Of a stretch of 64,000 nucleotides of DNA, positions 41,972 to 51,586 are shown in pieces (positions within the stretch are counted from its first letter, which is position 1; each line of letters starts with the position of its first letter). The stretch lies in contig NZ_SMNA01000002.1 in assembly GCF_004353825.1 (NCBI RefSeq), positions 186,001-250,000 of the forward strand, given 5' to 3'. The stretch comes from Occultella glacieicola (GTDB taxonomy: Bacteria > Actinomycetota > Actinomycetes > Actinomycetales > Beutenbergiaceae). Both the position numbers and the translations under genes were made by a program. Under the pieces are notes generated by a model. It was given only the letters and a program-made list of their open reading frames with translations. It made no database searches and was not told the DNA's origin.

Positions 41972-44853
41972 TCTCCTTCGCGCCCGGCACCCGCTGGATC
42001 TGGGACGACGGCGAACCGGCGCCCCGGAACGCGTGGCGCTGCTTCCGGCGCCGGTTCGCCGCGGACAAGGGCGGCACCGCGCTGCTGCGGATCACGGCGG
42101 ACACCCGCTACGTCGTGTTCGTCAACGGCACGCGCATCGGGCACGGGCCCGTGCGGGCGTTCGCACAGGAGTGGCCGGTCGACACCTGGGACATCTGGTG
42201 GCACCTGCGCGAGTACAGGTGGAACACGGTCGCGGTGCTGGTCGCCCACAACGGGGTCGCCACGTTCCAGTCGCTGCCCGGACGCGGCGGACTGCTCGCC
42301 GAACTCGACCTCGGCCGCCAGGTGATCGGCACGGACTCCGGGTGGGAGGTGGCCACCCATGGCGGTCACGATCCGCGCGCGCCCCGGCTCGGCCCGCAGC
42401 TGGCTTTCACCGAGGACGTCGACGGCGCCTGGCAGCCGGACTGGGCCGACGGCGGCGACGCCTACGAGGGCACCTACCCGACGGGGATCGCGGCCGGGTG
42501 GGCGCCCGCCACGGAGATCGCGGCACCCGGTGACGGGCCGTGGACCACGCTCGTGCCCCGGCCCATCCCGCCACTGCAGGAGGAGATCGTCGCCCCCGCA
42601 GCGGTGCACGGCGTCGAAGGCGCCCGCCCGTGGGCGGGGAGCTGGACGGTGGACGTGCGGGCCGTCTTCGACCCCACCTCCCCCGGCCACGCGAACCCCA
42701 GCGCCTACGGCGGCTACCTGCTCACGGCGCTCACGGTCCCCGAGCCGGGTGCCACGCGCCCGGTCGCCCTCGGGCTGCCCCTGAGCACCGCGCACGCCCG
42801 GGTCCGCGGCGTGGCCGTCGACGGCCGCCACCTCGAGATCCGGGACCTCACGCGCGGGCCCGTGGACCTGCGCACCCTCGAGCTCGACCTGCCCCCCGGC
42901 CGACACTGGCTCGCGCTCGACGTGAGCACCTACGACCACGGGTATCCGCTGCCGCTGCTCCTGGACGGCGCGGACCTGACCCACCCGTGGCAACCGGACG
43001 CGCCGTCGCCGTTCGTCGCGCTCGGCCCGGTCCCGGACCCCGGTCCGGCCTTCTTCCGACCGCTGGCCCACCCGACCAGGCCTCCGGTGACGCCGACGCC
43101 GCAGGTGGGCGCCGCCGTCGCCGCTCTCACCGCGACCCGCGACCCGCGCGCCGTGCCCCTGCCGGCGAGCACCGTGCCGGCGGCGCTCGTGGCGACCACG
43201 AGCGGGTACGGGCAGGTGGTGCACCCGCGGGCGCAGCGCCCGCTCGCGATCGACGTGACCGGGCTGACCCGGGGCGAACCGGTGACCCTACCGGACGGCG
43301 ACGACGTCTCGATCGTGCTCGACCTCGGCATCGAGGCGTCCGGGTTCGTGATCGTGGACCTGGACGCGCCGGCCGGCACGGTGGTGGACGTCTACGGCTT
43401 CGAGTACGTCGACGGCCCGCGCCGCCAGGAGACCACGGGCATGGACAACACGCTGCGCTACCGCACCCGGGCCGGGCGGCAGCGCTATGAGTCCCCGGTC
43501 CGGCGCGGGCTGCGCTACCTGCAGGTGGTGGTGCGCCGCGACGGCGCGACGCCGGGTCCGGTGACCCTGCACGAGGTCGCGGTCCGCAACTCCCACTACC
43601 CCGTGGACCGCGCCGGTGAGTTCGTCGCCAGCGACGTCCGGCTCACCGAGATCTGGGAGATGTCCCGGCGCACCGTGATCGCCTGCATGGAGGACACGTT
43701 CGTCGACTGCCCCGTCTACGAGCAGGCGTTCTGGGTCGGCGACACCTACTCCAGCGCCCGGTTCGCCTCCTCCCTGTTCGACGCGTCGGCGCTGATCGAA
43801 CGGTCGCTGCGGCTGGTCCCGGGCTCGAAGGCGCAGACGCCGCTGCTGGGTTCGCAGGTGCCGTCCGGGTGGACGAACGTGATCCCGGCGTGGACGTTCT
43901 TCTGGGTGCTCGCCTGCGCCGAGCACGCCGCACGCACCGGTGACGAGGCGTTCGCGCGGGACCTGCTGCCGGAGGCCGTCGCCACCCTGGACGCGTTCGC
44001 CGAGCACCTCGACCCGGACGGCCTGCTCTCGATCGAGGCCTGGAACCTGCTGGACTGGGCTCCCATGGACCAGCCGGACGCCGGCGTCGTGACGCACCAG
44101 AACGCCCTGTTCGTGATGGCCCTGGACGCGGCCGCGGAACTGGCGGACCGGACCGGCGCCCCCGACGTCGCGGGTGGGCTACGGGCGCGGGCCGCGGCAC
44201 TGCGCACCGCGATCGCCACGCACCTGTGGTCGCCCGAGCGGGAGGCGTTCATCGACGCCATCCACGCCGACGGCACCCGCTCGGAGGTGATCAGCGTGCA
44301 GACCCAGATGTTCGCGCACCTGGCCGGGGTCGGCACCGAACCACAGCGCGAGCGCACCCGCGCGCTCGTGGTCGATCCGCCGTCGGACCTCGTGCAGATC
44401 GGCAGCCCTTGGATGTCGATCTTCCGCTACGACGTGCTCGAGGCCGCCGGCCGCGCCGACGTGGCGCTGGCGGACCTGCGCCGCGACTACGGCGCCATGA
44501 TCGAGGCCGGCGCGGTCACCTGCTGGGAGATGTTCCCCGCGCCCGACCGGGAGTGGCCCACCCGCAGCCACTGCCACGCGTGGTCGGCCGCGCCGGCATC
44601 GTTCCTGCCGGCGGTGGTCCTCGGCATCACGGTGCACGACGGCGGAGGGAGGGTCGAGATCGCGCCGCACCCGGGCGAACTCGAGTGGGCCCGGGGTGCG
44701 GTGCCGCTGCCGGGTGGCACCCGGGTGCAGGTCGCGTGGACCCGCGACGGTGACGCGCTGGACCTGCGGGTGGGCGTGCCGGCCGAGGTCGAGGTGACGG
44801 TGACCGAGCCGGCCGGGCTGCGCACCCGGGTGCGGGTCGAGGGACCGTGGTGA
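41968..44853 (+). CDS. GH78-type alpha-L-rhamnosidase-like glycosidase
   Basis: A 961-residue cytoplasmic protein (no signal peptide). N-terminal beta-domains (about residues 1-480) resemble Bac_rhamnosid_N modules. The (alpha/alpha)6 barrel has FVDCPVYEQAFWVGDTYSSA, with Glu and Asp equivalents of the GH78 acid site, and TCWEMF as the general-base Glu region, then SHCHAWSAAP. The segment DCPVYEQAFWVGD replaces the canonical DCPQRDERLGWTGD, so substrate preference may differ. ATG 41968 overlaps DUF3054 (ATGA) with a GAGGAGG ribosome site. The substrate is unproven. Confidence 0.8.
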   Translation: MISFAPGTRWIWDDGEPAPRNAWRCFRRRFAADKGGTALLRITADTRYVVFVNGTRIGHGPVRAFAQEWPVDTWDIWWHLREYRWNTVAVLVAHNGVATFQSLPGRGGLLAELDLGRQVIGTDSGWEVATHGGHDPRAPRLGPQLAFTEDVDGAWQPDWADGGDAYEGTYPTGIAAGWAPATEIAAPGDGPWTTLVPRPIPPLQEEIVAPAAVHGVEGARPWAGSWTVDVRAVFDPTSPGHANPSAYGGYLLTALTVPEPGATRPVALGLPLSTAHARVRGVAVDGRHLEIRDLTRGPVDLRTLELDLPPGRHWLALDVSTYDHGYPLPLLLDGADLTHPWQPDAPSPFVALGPVPDPGPAFFRPLAHPTRPPVTPTPQVGAAVAALTATRDPRAVPLPASTVPAALVATTSGYGQVVHPRAQRPLAIDVTGLTRGEPVTLPDGDDVSIVLDLGIEASGFVIVDLDAPAGTVVDVYGFEYVDGPRRQETTGMDNTLRYRTRAGRQRYESPVRRGLRYLQVVVRRDGATPGPVTLHEVAVRNSHYPVDRAGEFVASDVRLTEIWEMSRRTVIACMEDTFVDCPVYEQAFWVGDTYSSARFASSLFDASALIERSLRLVPGSKAQTPLLGSQVPSGWTNVIPAWTFFWVLACAEHAARTGDEAFARDLLPEAVATLDAFAEHLDPDGLLSIEAWNLLDWAPMDQPDAGVVTHQNALFVMALDAAAELADRTGAPDVAGGLRARAAALRTAIATHLWSPEREAFIDAIHADGTRSEVISVQTQMFAHLAGVGTEPQRERTRALVVDPPSDLVQIGSPWMSIFRYDVLEAAGRADVALADLRRDYGAMIEAGAVTCWEMFPAPDREWPTRSHCHAWSAAPASFLPAVVLGITVHDGGGRVEIAPHPGELEWARGAVPLPGGTRVQVAWTRDGDALDLRVGVPAEVEVTVTEPAGLRTRVRVEGPW

Positions 44854-45329
44854 GCGAGGTACGGATCCGGGCCGCGCGGGCGGGCGAGGCCGGGCTGCTC
44901 TCCGACCTGGCGTTGCGGTCCAAGGCGCACTGGGGCTACGACGAGGCCTTCCTGGAGGCGTGCCGGCCCGAACTCACGTACACGCAGGCCCAGATCCGCA
45001 CCGGTGGCCTCCTGGTCGCGGTCGGACCGGACGACCGCCCGGTGGGCTTCTACCGCATCCACGGCGAACCACCCGACGGCGAGCTCGCGGCGCTCTTCGT
45101 CGACCCCGCGCGGATCGGCACCGGGGTCGGCGGAGCCCTGCTCCGACATGCCCTGGCCGCGGCCGACGAGGCCGGCTACGACTCCCTCGGGCTCGACGCC
45201 GACCCGGGCGCGGAAGGCTTCTACGCGCACGCCGGCGCGACGACCGTCGGCAGCACCCCGAGCGCCTCCATCCCCGGTCGCCGGCTCCCCCGGATGACGT
45301 TCGAGCTGGGGTCACACCGGTCGGCCTGA
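44850..45329 (+). CDS. GNAT-family N-acetyltransferase
   Basis: A 159-residue GNAT protein. VRIRAARAGEAGLLSDLALR opens the fold, AALFVDPARIGTGVGGALLR is the acetyl-CoA pyrophosphate loop (RIGTGVGGAL), and SLGLDADPGAEGFYAHAGA is the C-terminal strand-helix. The GTG at 44850 overlaps the GH78 stop (GTGA); GTG 44847 is an alternative. The acetyl acceptor is unknown; its coupling to the GH78-like gene suggests common expression. Confidence 0.85.
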   Translation: MSEVRIRAARAGEAGLLSDLALRSKAHWGYDEAFLEACRPELTYTQAQIRTGGLLVAVGPDDRPVGFYRIHGEPPDGELAALFVDPARIGTGVGGALLRHALAAADEAGYDSLGLDADPGAEGFYAHAGATTVGSTPSASIPGRRLPRMTFELGSHRSA

Positions 45330-45413
45330 CGTCGGCCCGCCCGGACCTGGAACCTGCCCGGACTCGGCTGTTCTGCTGTTGCGGGCGGCACACATCCGCG
45401 TTTCCGTTGCTCC

Positions 45414-46385
45414 ATGACACGCATCGGGTTTCACGCGAGCCACGAGCAGGCCTCGCCGCGCCAGCTGCTGCGCGACGTCCAGCATGCCGAGAAGGTCGGG
45501 TTCGACATGGCCATGTGCTCGGACCACATCGCCCCCTGGAGCCGCCGGCAGGGTCACGCGGGCAACGCATGGGCCTGGTTGGGGGCCGCGTTGGCGCTGA
45601 CCCGGTTCCCGGTGGGCAGCCTGGCCATCCCCGGCGCGCGCTACCACCCGGCCGTGCTGGCCCACCAGTTGTCGACCCTGGCCCAGATGTTCCCCGGCCG
45701 GGTCTGGGTCGCCCTGGGCAGCGGCGAGGCGATGAACGAGCACATCACCGCGGTCCCCTGGCCGCGCAAGGAGACCCGGGTGCAGCGGCTGGAGGCGAGC
45801 GTGGCGATCATCCGTGACCTGTTGGCCGGCGAGGAGGTCAGCCGGGACGGGCCGGTCGCGGTGGATCGAGCCCGCCTGTGGGACCTGCCCGAGGACCCGC
45901 CCCTGTTGCTGGCACCGGCGATCTCGGCCGACTCCGCATCCCGCGTCGCCGCCTGGGCCGACGGCCTGGTGACGGTGGTTCAGCCGGTCGAGACGCTGCG
46001 GGAGGTGGTCGCGGCCTACCGCGGCGCCGGAGGACGCGGCCGGCTGGCGCTGCAGCTGCACCTGTCCTGGGCGTCGACCGAGGAGGAGGCCCTGGCGCTG
46101 GCCCACGACCAGTGGCGGAGCAACGTGTTCGCGCCGCCGGCGCCGGCCGACACGATGACGACCGAGGCCTTCGACGCGTTCTCCGCCCGGGTCCCTCTCG
46201 AGGCGGTGACGCAGACGGTGCGGGTGTCGGCAGACCTGGGCCGGCACCGTGCCTGGATCGGCGAGTATGCCGGACTCGGCTTCGACGACATCTATCTGCA
46301 CCACGTGGGGCAGGCCCAGGATGCGTTCCTGGACGTGTTCGGGGACCAGGTGCTGCCGGCGGCACGCGAGGGAGGACGGTCATGA
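45414..46385 (+). CDS. LLM-class flavin oxidoreductase (TIGR03885-like)
   Basis: A 323-residue luciferase-like monooxygenase-fold protein beginning RIGFHASHEQASPRQLLRDV, with GFDMAMCSDHIAPWSRRQGH, VWVALGSGEAMNEHIT and FDDIYLHHVGQAQDAFLDVF. The fit is to the TIGR03885 type of probable FMN-dependent, non-F420 oxidoreductases that accompany GH13 enzymes in actinobacteria (memory-based, not searched). It overlaps the downstream GH13 gene by ATGA. The substrate is unknown. Confidence 0.8.
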   Translation: MTRIGFHASHEQASPRQLLRDVQHAEKVGFDMAMCSDHIAPWSRRQGHAGNAWAWLGAALALTRFPVGSLAIPGARYHPAVLAHQLSTLAQMFPGRVWVALGSGEAMNEHITAVPWPRKETRVQRLEASVAIIRDLLAGEEVSRDGPVAVDRARLWDLPEDPPLLLAPAISADSASRVAAWADGLVTVVQPVETLREVVAAYRGAGGRGRLALQLHLSWASTEEEALALAHDQWRSNVFAPPAPADTMTTEAFDAFSARVPLEAVTQTVRVSADLGRHRAWIGEYAGLGFDDIYLHHVGQAQDAFLDVFGDQVLPAAREGGRS

Positions 46386-48064
46386 GGACCACCAGCACGA
46401 GTGACCTGTGGTGGAAGAGCGCGGTGATCTACTGCCTCGATGTGGAGACCTTCCTGGACACCGATGGTGATGGCATCGGGGACCTGAACGGGCTGGCCGA
46501 ACGGATCGACTACCTGGCCCAGCTCGGGATCAACTGCCTGTGGCTCATGCCCTTCTACCCGAGCCCGGACCGCGACGACGGCTACGACATCATGGACTTC
46601 TACGGTGTGGACGAGCGCCTCGGGGACCACGGCCAGCTGGTCGAGGTGATCCGGACGGCGCATGACCGCGGCATGCGGGTGATCGCCGACCTCATCATCA
46701 ACCACACCTCGGACCGGCATCCCTGGTTCCGGTCGGCCAGACGGAGCCGGAACAGCCGGTACCGGGACTTCTACGTCTGGCGGGACACCGAGCCTCCGGA
46801 CACCAGCGACCAGGTCGTGTTCCCGGACCGGGAGCAGTCCATCTGGGAGCACGAGGAGCGCACCGACTCGTGGTACCTCCACCACTTCTACCGGCACCAG
46901 CCGGATCTGAACGTGGCCAACCCGCTGGTGCGAGAGGAGATCCTGAGGGTCATCGGGTTCTGGCTGGAACTGGGCATCGACGGCTTCCGGGTCGACGCGG
47001 TCCCGTTCTTCATCAAGGACGCCGAGACGCTGAGCGAACACGCCACCGAACCGACGGTCCCGGATGATCCGCACCGGATCCTGCGCGACATCCGGGCCTT
47101 CCTGGCCCGGCGCAAGGGCTCGGCCATGATGCTCGGAGAGGTCAACGTCCCCCGCGAGGAGCAGCTGGACTACTTCGGCGGCGAGGACGGCGACGAACTG
47201 ACCATGATGTTCGACTTCATCGCCATGCAGGCCCTGTACCTGTCCCTCGCCCGCGGTGACGCGACGCCGCTGGCCACGGCGCTCGAGGAGCGGCCCACGA
47301 TCCACCCGACCTGCCAGTGGGCCAACTTCCTGCGCAACCACGACGAGCTCACCCTGGACAAACTGACCGTCGAGGAACGGCAGGAGGTCTTCACGGCATT
47401 CGGGCCCGAGCCGCAGATGCAACTCTACGGACGCGGACTCAAGCGCCGGCTGCCGCCGATGTTGGCCGGGGACCCCCGTCGGATCAGGATGGCCTACAGC
47501 CTGATGTTCTCCTTGCCCGGCACACCCACGATCTACTACGGCGAGGAGATCGGGATGGGCGAGGACCTCGCCGCTGAGGGGCGGATGGCGGTGCGTACCC
47601 CGATGCAGTGGTCCGACGGCCGCAGCGGTGGCTTCTCCACCGCGTCCGAGGGCCGCTTGATCCAGGGCCTCGTCGGCGACGGGTACAGTCCCCGGCACGT
47701 CAACGTCCGGGATCAGCGACACGACCCCGACTCCCTGTGGACGTTCATGCGCGAACTGATCGCGGTGCGACGTGCCTGCTTCGAACTGGGCTGGGGTGCG
47801 CTCTCGGTGCTCCGGACCGACGCCCCACAGGTGCTGGCGCACCGCTGCGACCTCGAGGGCTCCGCCGTGGTGGCCGTCCACAACGTCGGACCGGATCCTG
47901 TCACGGTGGACCTGCCCCTGGCCGGCGTGGACGAGCCCGACCAGATCGTCGACCTGCTCGCGCGCGACGGCATCTCACCGGCCCGCGGCAGGCTCGAGCT
48001 GGCGCTGGACGGCTACGACTTCCGGTGGTTCCGGATCGGCGGCGAGGGGCTGCTCGGGCCATGA
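46382..48064 (+). CDS. GH13 trehalose synthase-like alpha-amylase family enzyme
   Basis: A 560-residue GH13 protein. The (beta/alpha)8 barrel has DGDGIGDLNGL, VIADLIINHTSDRHPWF, nucleophile Asp205 in GFRVDAVPF, acid/base Glu253 in LGEVNVP and Asp321 in NHDE. The C-terminal beta-domain ends near the last residues. The set resembles trehalose synthase (maltose to trehalose isomerisation) more than secreted amylase, and no signal peptide is present. The LGEVN motif differs from the LAEAN usual in TreS, so the exact reaction is uncertain. It is coupled to the LLM gene by ATGA. Confidence 0.82.
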   Translation: MRTTSTSDLWWKSAVIYCLDVETFLDTDGDGIGDLNGLAERIDYLAQLGINCLWLMPFYPSPDRDDGYDIMDFYGVDERLGDHGQLVEVIRTAHDRGMRVIADLIINHTSDRHPWFRSARRSRNSRYRDFYVWRDTEPPDTSDQVVFPDREQSIWEHEERTDSWYLHHFYRHQPDLNVANPLVREEILRVIGFWLELGIDGFRVDAVPFFIKDAETLSEHATEPTVPDDPHRILRDIRAFLARRKGSAMMLGEVNVPREEQLDYFGGEDGDELTMMFDFIAMQALYLSLARGDATPLATALEERPTIHPTCQWANFLRNHDELTLDKLTVEERQEVFTAFGPEPQMQLYGRGLKRRLPPMLAGDPRRIRMAYSLMFSLPGTPTIYYGEEIGMGEDLAAEGRMAVRTPMQWSDGRSGGFSTASEGRLIQGLVGDGYSPRHVNVRDQRHDPDSLWTFMRELIAVRRACFELGWGALSVLRTDAPQVLAHRCDLEGSAVVAVHNVGPDPVTVDLPLAGVDEPDQIVDLLARDGISPARGRLELALDGYDFRWFRIGGEGLLGP

Positions 48065-48107
48065 CGGCAGAGGGCGGACGGCAGCGGGTCGCCGCCCGCC
48101 CGGTGGG

Positions 48108-48989
48108 TCACTTGATGGCACCCATGGACAACCCACGGACCAGTTGCTTCTGCGCCACCCAGCCGGCGATGATCACCGGCAGCGAGGCCAGCAGCGACGC
48201 CGCCGAGAGCCGGGCCAGGAACAGACCCTCGCTGGTCATCGTCGAGGTGATGAAGATCGGCACGGTGGCCGCCCGGGACGCGGTCAGGTTCAGCGCGAAG
48301 AAGAACTCGTTCCAGGCGAAGATGACGCAGATCAGGGCCGTCGCGGCCAGGCCCGGGGCCACCATCGGCATCAGCACCGAACGTAGGGTCCGCATCAGCC
48401 CGGCACCGTCCATCGACGCCGCCTCGAGGACCTCACCGGGGATCTCCTGGAAGAACGAACGCATCATCCAGACCGCGATCGGCAGGTTCATCGCCGTGTA
48501 CAGGACCACGAGCGTCCAGATGTTGTCCAGGACGTGCAGCCGACCGGCGATCACGTAGATCGGCATGATCACGGCCACGACCGGCAGCATCTTCGTGGAC
48601 ATGAAGAAGAACAGCACGTCCGAGGTCTTCCGCACCGGCCGGATCGCGAGCGCGTAGGAGGCCGGGACCGCGAGCAGGATCACGAGCAGCGTCGAGACGC
48701 CGGTGGCGATCACCGAGTTGCCCAGGAAGGTGCCCGAGTCCGCGACGACCGCCCGGATCTGGTCGAGGGTCGGTGCGAAGAACCAGGTGGGCGGGTCGGA
48801 CGCGGCCTGGTTCTCGTTCTTGAACGCCGTCATGGCCATCCAGGCCACCGGGAAGAAGAACCCGATGGCGACGACCCAGGTCAGGGCGGTGAGCAGTCCG
48901 CCGCCGACACCGGTGCCCTTGTCCTTGCGGGGCGTGGCGGGCCTTCCGACGGCGGTGGCGGGGTTCGCGCTGTGCGCTGCGGTAGTCAT
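48108..48989 (-). CDS. CUT1-type ABC permease (MalG-like) of the polyol importer
   Basis: A 293-residue membrane protein with about six hydrophobic segments and the EAA loop LEAASMDGAGLMRTLRSVLM, which interacts with the ATPase. Partner of the preceding permease. ATG 48989 is two bases after the upstream stop; the longer open frame upstream is a shadow. No ATPase is encoded nearby, so a shared MsiK-like ATPase is probable. Confidence 0.9.
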   Translation of the reverse strand: MTTAAHSANPATAVGRPATPRKDKGTGVGGGLLTALTWVVAIGFFFPVAWMAMTAFKNENQAASDPPTWFFAPTLDQIRAVVADSGTFLGNSVIATGVSTLLVILLAVPASYALAIRPVRKTSDVLFFFMSTKMLPVVAVIMPIYVIAGRLHVLDNIWTLVVLYTAMNLPIAVWMMRSFFQEIPGEVLEAASMDGAGLMRTLRSVLMPMVAPGLAATALICVIFAWNEFFFALNLTASRAATVPIFITSTMTSEGLFLARLSAASLLASLPVIIAGWVAQKQLVRGLSMGAIK

Positions 48990-48991
48990 CG

Positions 48992-49930
48992 TCAGTCCTT
49001 CTGCTCGAAGCTGCGGAAGATCAGGCGGAGGGCGAACGTGGCGACGATGATCGTCGCGATCACGACGACGACCCCCATCGCGGCGGCCTGCCCGATGTCG
49101 AAGCCCAGGAACGCCCGCTGGTAGATGTAGAACGGCAGGTTCGCGCTGGCGGTCCCAGGCCCACCGGCGGTCATCAGGTAGATCTGGTCGAACGTGTTGA
49201 CCACGTAGATCGCCCCGAGCAGCACACCCAGCTCGATGTAGCGGCGCAGTTGCGGGAGCGTGATCGAGACGAACGTGCGGCCCCAGCCCGCGCCGTCGAC
49301 CTGCGCGGCCTCCAGCACGTCCTTCGGCTGGGCCTGCAACCCGGCCAGCACCAGCAGCATCATGAACGGCGTCCACTGCCACACCAGCGCGATCACGATC
49401 GAGAGCACCGGGTAGGTGGACGTCCAGTCCACCGGGTCGATGCCGACCAGCCCGATCGCCCAGTTCACCAAGCCGTAGGTGGGATTGAGCATCGACACCG
49501 CCCAGATCATCGACCCGGCCACGGGCATGATCAGGAACGGGGTGATCAACAACGTCCGGGCCACGCCACGGCCGCGGAACGGGCGGTCCAGGAGCAGCGC
49601 GAGACCGATCCCGATCAGCATCGCGACGAGCACACAGGACAGCGTGATCAGCACGCTGTTCAGGGCAGCGCCGCGGAAGACCGAGTCGGCGAAGATGTCG
49701 ACGTAGTTCTGGAGGCCGACGAACCGGTCACCATCCGGCCGGAGCAGGTTCCACGACCGCATCGAGTACCAGATCGTGACCAGGAACGGCACCTGGGTGA
49801 CGATGACCATGAAGATCAAGGCGGGCAGCAGCGGCGCCCGGCGACGCCAGGCCTCCGCGCGCACTGCGGCCACGTCGGGTTCGGATCGCCGTCCCTGCGC
49901 GGCGTTGTGTCGCTCGACGAGCGTGGTCAC
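48992..49930 (-). CDS. CUT1-type ABC permease (MalF-like) of the polyol importer
   Basis: A 312-residue permease: WRRRAPLLPALIFMVIVTQV, then FLVTIWYSMRSWNLL and the EAA loop LEAAQVDGAGWGRTFVSITL. GTG 49930 overlaps the binding-protein stop (GTGA). Together with the neighbour it resembles SmoF/SmoG- or MtlF/MtlG-type polyol permeases; the polyol assignment rests on the nearby dehydrogenase and shared operators. Confidence 0.9.
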   Translation of the reverse strand: MTTLVERHNAAQGRRSEPDVAAVRAEAWRRRAPLLPALIFMVIVTQVPFLVTIWYSMRSWNLLRPDGDRFVGLQNYVDIFADSVFRGAALNSVLITLSCVLVAMLIGIGLALLLDRPFRGRGVARTLLITPFLIMPVAGSMIWAVSMLNPTYGLVNWAIGLVGIDPVDWTSTYPVLSIVIALVWQWTPFMMLLVLAGLQAQPKDVLEAAQVDGAGWGRTFVSITLPQLRRYIELGVLLGAIYVVNTFDQIYLMTAGGPGTASANLPFYIYQRAFLGFDIGQAAAMGVVVVIATIIVATFALRLIFRSFEQKD

Positions 49931-51384
49931 GAGTCTCTCCCGTTCTCTACACCGGTGGCCGCCGCACCGTCCTGATAGGACTCGGAGACCGTCCGGGCGT
50001 AGCGCTGCGACTGCTCGAGCGCCTCCGCCACCGTGATCTGGCCCGCGATCGCGGCGGAGATCTGCTGTCCGACCCGGGTGCCGAGGTCCTGGAACTCGGG
50101 GATGCCGACGAACTGGATGCCGGGGTAGGGCACCGGCGCCACCATGGTCAGGTCCTGGGTGGCCTCGTCCATGGCCGTGAGCGTCGGCTCCGCATACGCC
50201 TGGGCGACCTCGGCGTACTCGGGGATGTCGTAGGTGGACAGCCTGCTGCCCGGAGGCACCCGTTCCCACCCGAGCTCGGTGCCCACCAGTTCCAGGTAGT
50301 CCGGGCTGGTCATCCAGGACACGAAGTCCCAGGCGGCGTCCTTGTGCTCGCTCGTCGACGGGATCGCCAGTGACCAGGAGTACAGCCAGCCGGCCGCCTC
50401 GGTCTCCTCGACCGGGGCCGGAACGTAGCCGACGTCGCCGGCCACCGTCGAGGATGCCGGGTCCTCGATGCTGGAGACCATCGACGTCGCGTCGTACCAC
50501 ATCGCGGCGTTCCCCTGCGCGAACCGGGTCAGACAGTCCCCGAACCCGGAGGTCGCGGCACCGGGCTGACCGTGGGTCTGGACCAGCTCCACATAGTCGG
50601 TCACGGCGGCCTCCACCTCGGGCGAGTCCAGGCGGGCGTTCCAGTCCTCGTCGAACCACTGGCCGCCGTAGGTGTTCATGACCGTGCTGAGCGGAGCCAT
50701 CACCTCACCCCACCCGGCCAGACCTCGTAGGCAGATCCCGGAGAAGTCCTGGCCGGGGTCGTCGAGCTCGGCGGCGATCTCCTGCACGTCGGCCCAAGTG
50801 GGCCGCTCTGGCATCTCGACGTCATTCTCGGCGAACACGTCCTCGCGGTACGCCAGGAAGGAGGACTCACCGTAGAACGGCACCGAGTACAGGTCGCCCT
50901 CGTAGGAGAGCGCTTCGGCCACGCTCGGGACGAAGTCATCGGGGTCGTACCCCTCGGTCTCGTCGGCATACGGCTGGAGGTTCTCGATCCACCCGTTCGC
51001 TGCCCACATCGGCGTCTCATAGTTCGAGATCATCACCACGTCGAACTCACCGCCGCCGGTCGCCACGGAGGCGGTGATCTTCGCGCGGGCCTCGTTCTCC
51101 GGCAGGCTCACGAACCGCACATCCACGTCCGGGTACTGCTCGCGGAACTCCTCCTGCAGGGAGATCGCATCCTGCATCTGCGGGTTGGAGACGATGGCCA
51201 CCACGATCTGCTCGGTGTCCCCACCACCGCCGACCGCGCCGGCACCGGCGCACCCGGCGGCGAGACTGAGCGAGGCGGCCGCCCCGAGCGCGACGCCCAG
51301 CGCCGGCCCGGGTCGGGATCGGGATCTACGCCCCGGCGGCTGGGCCCCGGTGCGCAACCGTGGCCGGAGTGGCGTTCTGAACAT
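49927..51384 (-). CDS. Extracellular polyol/sugar-binding lipoprotein
   Basis: A 485-residue family 1 binding protein. An Arg-rich leader precedes the hydrophobic segment ALGVALGAAASLSLAAGC, with Cys45 as the lipid site. DVVMISNYETPMWAANGWI, YSVPFYGESSFLAYREDVF and EAAGWLYSWSLAIPSTSEH are typical of the SmoE/MtlE-like polyol-binding group. ATG 51384 has GAGG seven bases upstream; the alternative GTG 51396 would sit at that site. It is divergent from the SorC regulator with operators between. Confidence 0.88.
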   Translation of the reverse strand: MFRTPLRPRLRTGAQPPGRRSRSRPGPALGVALGAAASLSLAAGCAGAGAVGGGGDTEQIVVAIVSNPQMQDAISLQEEFREQYPDVDVRFVSLPENEARAKITASVATGGGEFDVVMISNYETPMWAANGWIENLQPYADETEGYDPDDFVPSVAEALSYEGDLYSVPFYGESSFLAYREDVFAENDVEMPERPTWADVQEIAAELDDPGQDFSGICLRGLAGWGEVMAPLSTVMNTYGGQWFDEDWNARLDSPEVEAAVTDYVELVQTHGQPGAATSGFGDCLTRFAQGNAAMWYDATSMVSSIEDPASSTVAGDVGYVPAPVEETEAAGWLYSWSLAIPSTSEHKDAAWDFVSWMTSPDYLELVGTELGWERVPPGSRLSTYDIPEYAEVAQAYAEPTLTAMDEATQDLTMVAPVPYPGIQFVGIPEFQDLGTRVGQQISAAIAGQITVAEALEQSQRYARTVSESYQDGAAATGVENGRDS

Positions 51385-51481
51385 CGTCGTCCTCACGTCG
51401 GCGTGACCCGGTGGTCACGCGTTGGGCGGAACTTCCAAGGGGCGATGACCGCTGCAGCGCCCTCACCTGCCGCTCACGTGT

Positions 51482-51567
51482 CGCTCACATGAGAGGCGGC
51501 GCTGCGCTCATCTGCGACCACCGTAGTCCGATACACTCAGATGAGCAACCGTCGCATGCTCATCTGA
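51482..51567. promoter_or_regulatory. SorC operator cluster in the divergent promoter region
   Basis: TCAGATGAGCA (51537-51547) and TGCTCATCTGA (51557-51567) form an 11-bp perfect inverted repeat with 9 bases between. GCTCATCTG (51506-51514) and GCTCACATGAG (51483-51493) are weaker copies nearer the binding-protein gene. The same sequence recurs upstream of the polyol dehydrogenase. SorC-family regulators bind such repeats as tetramers. Confidence 0.75.
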
Positions 51568-51586
51568 CGGCAATCGAGGAGGATCC

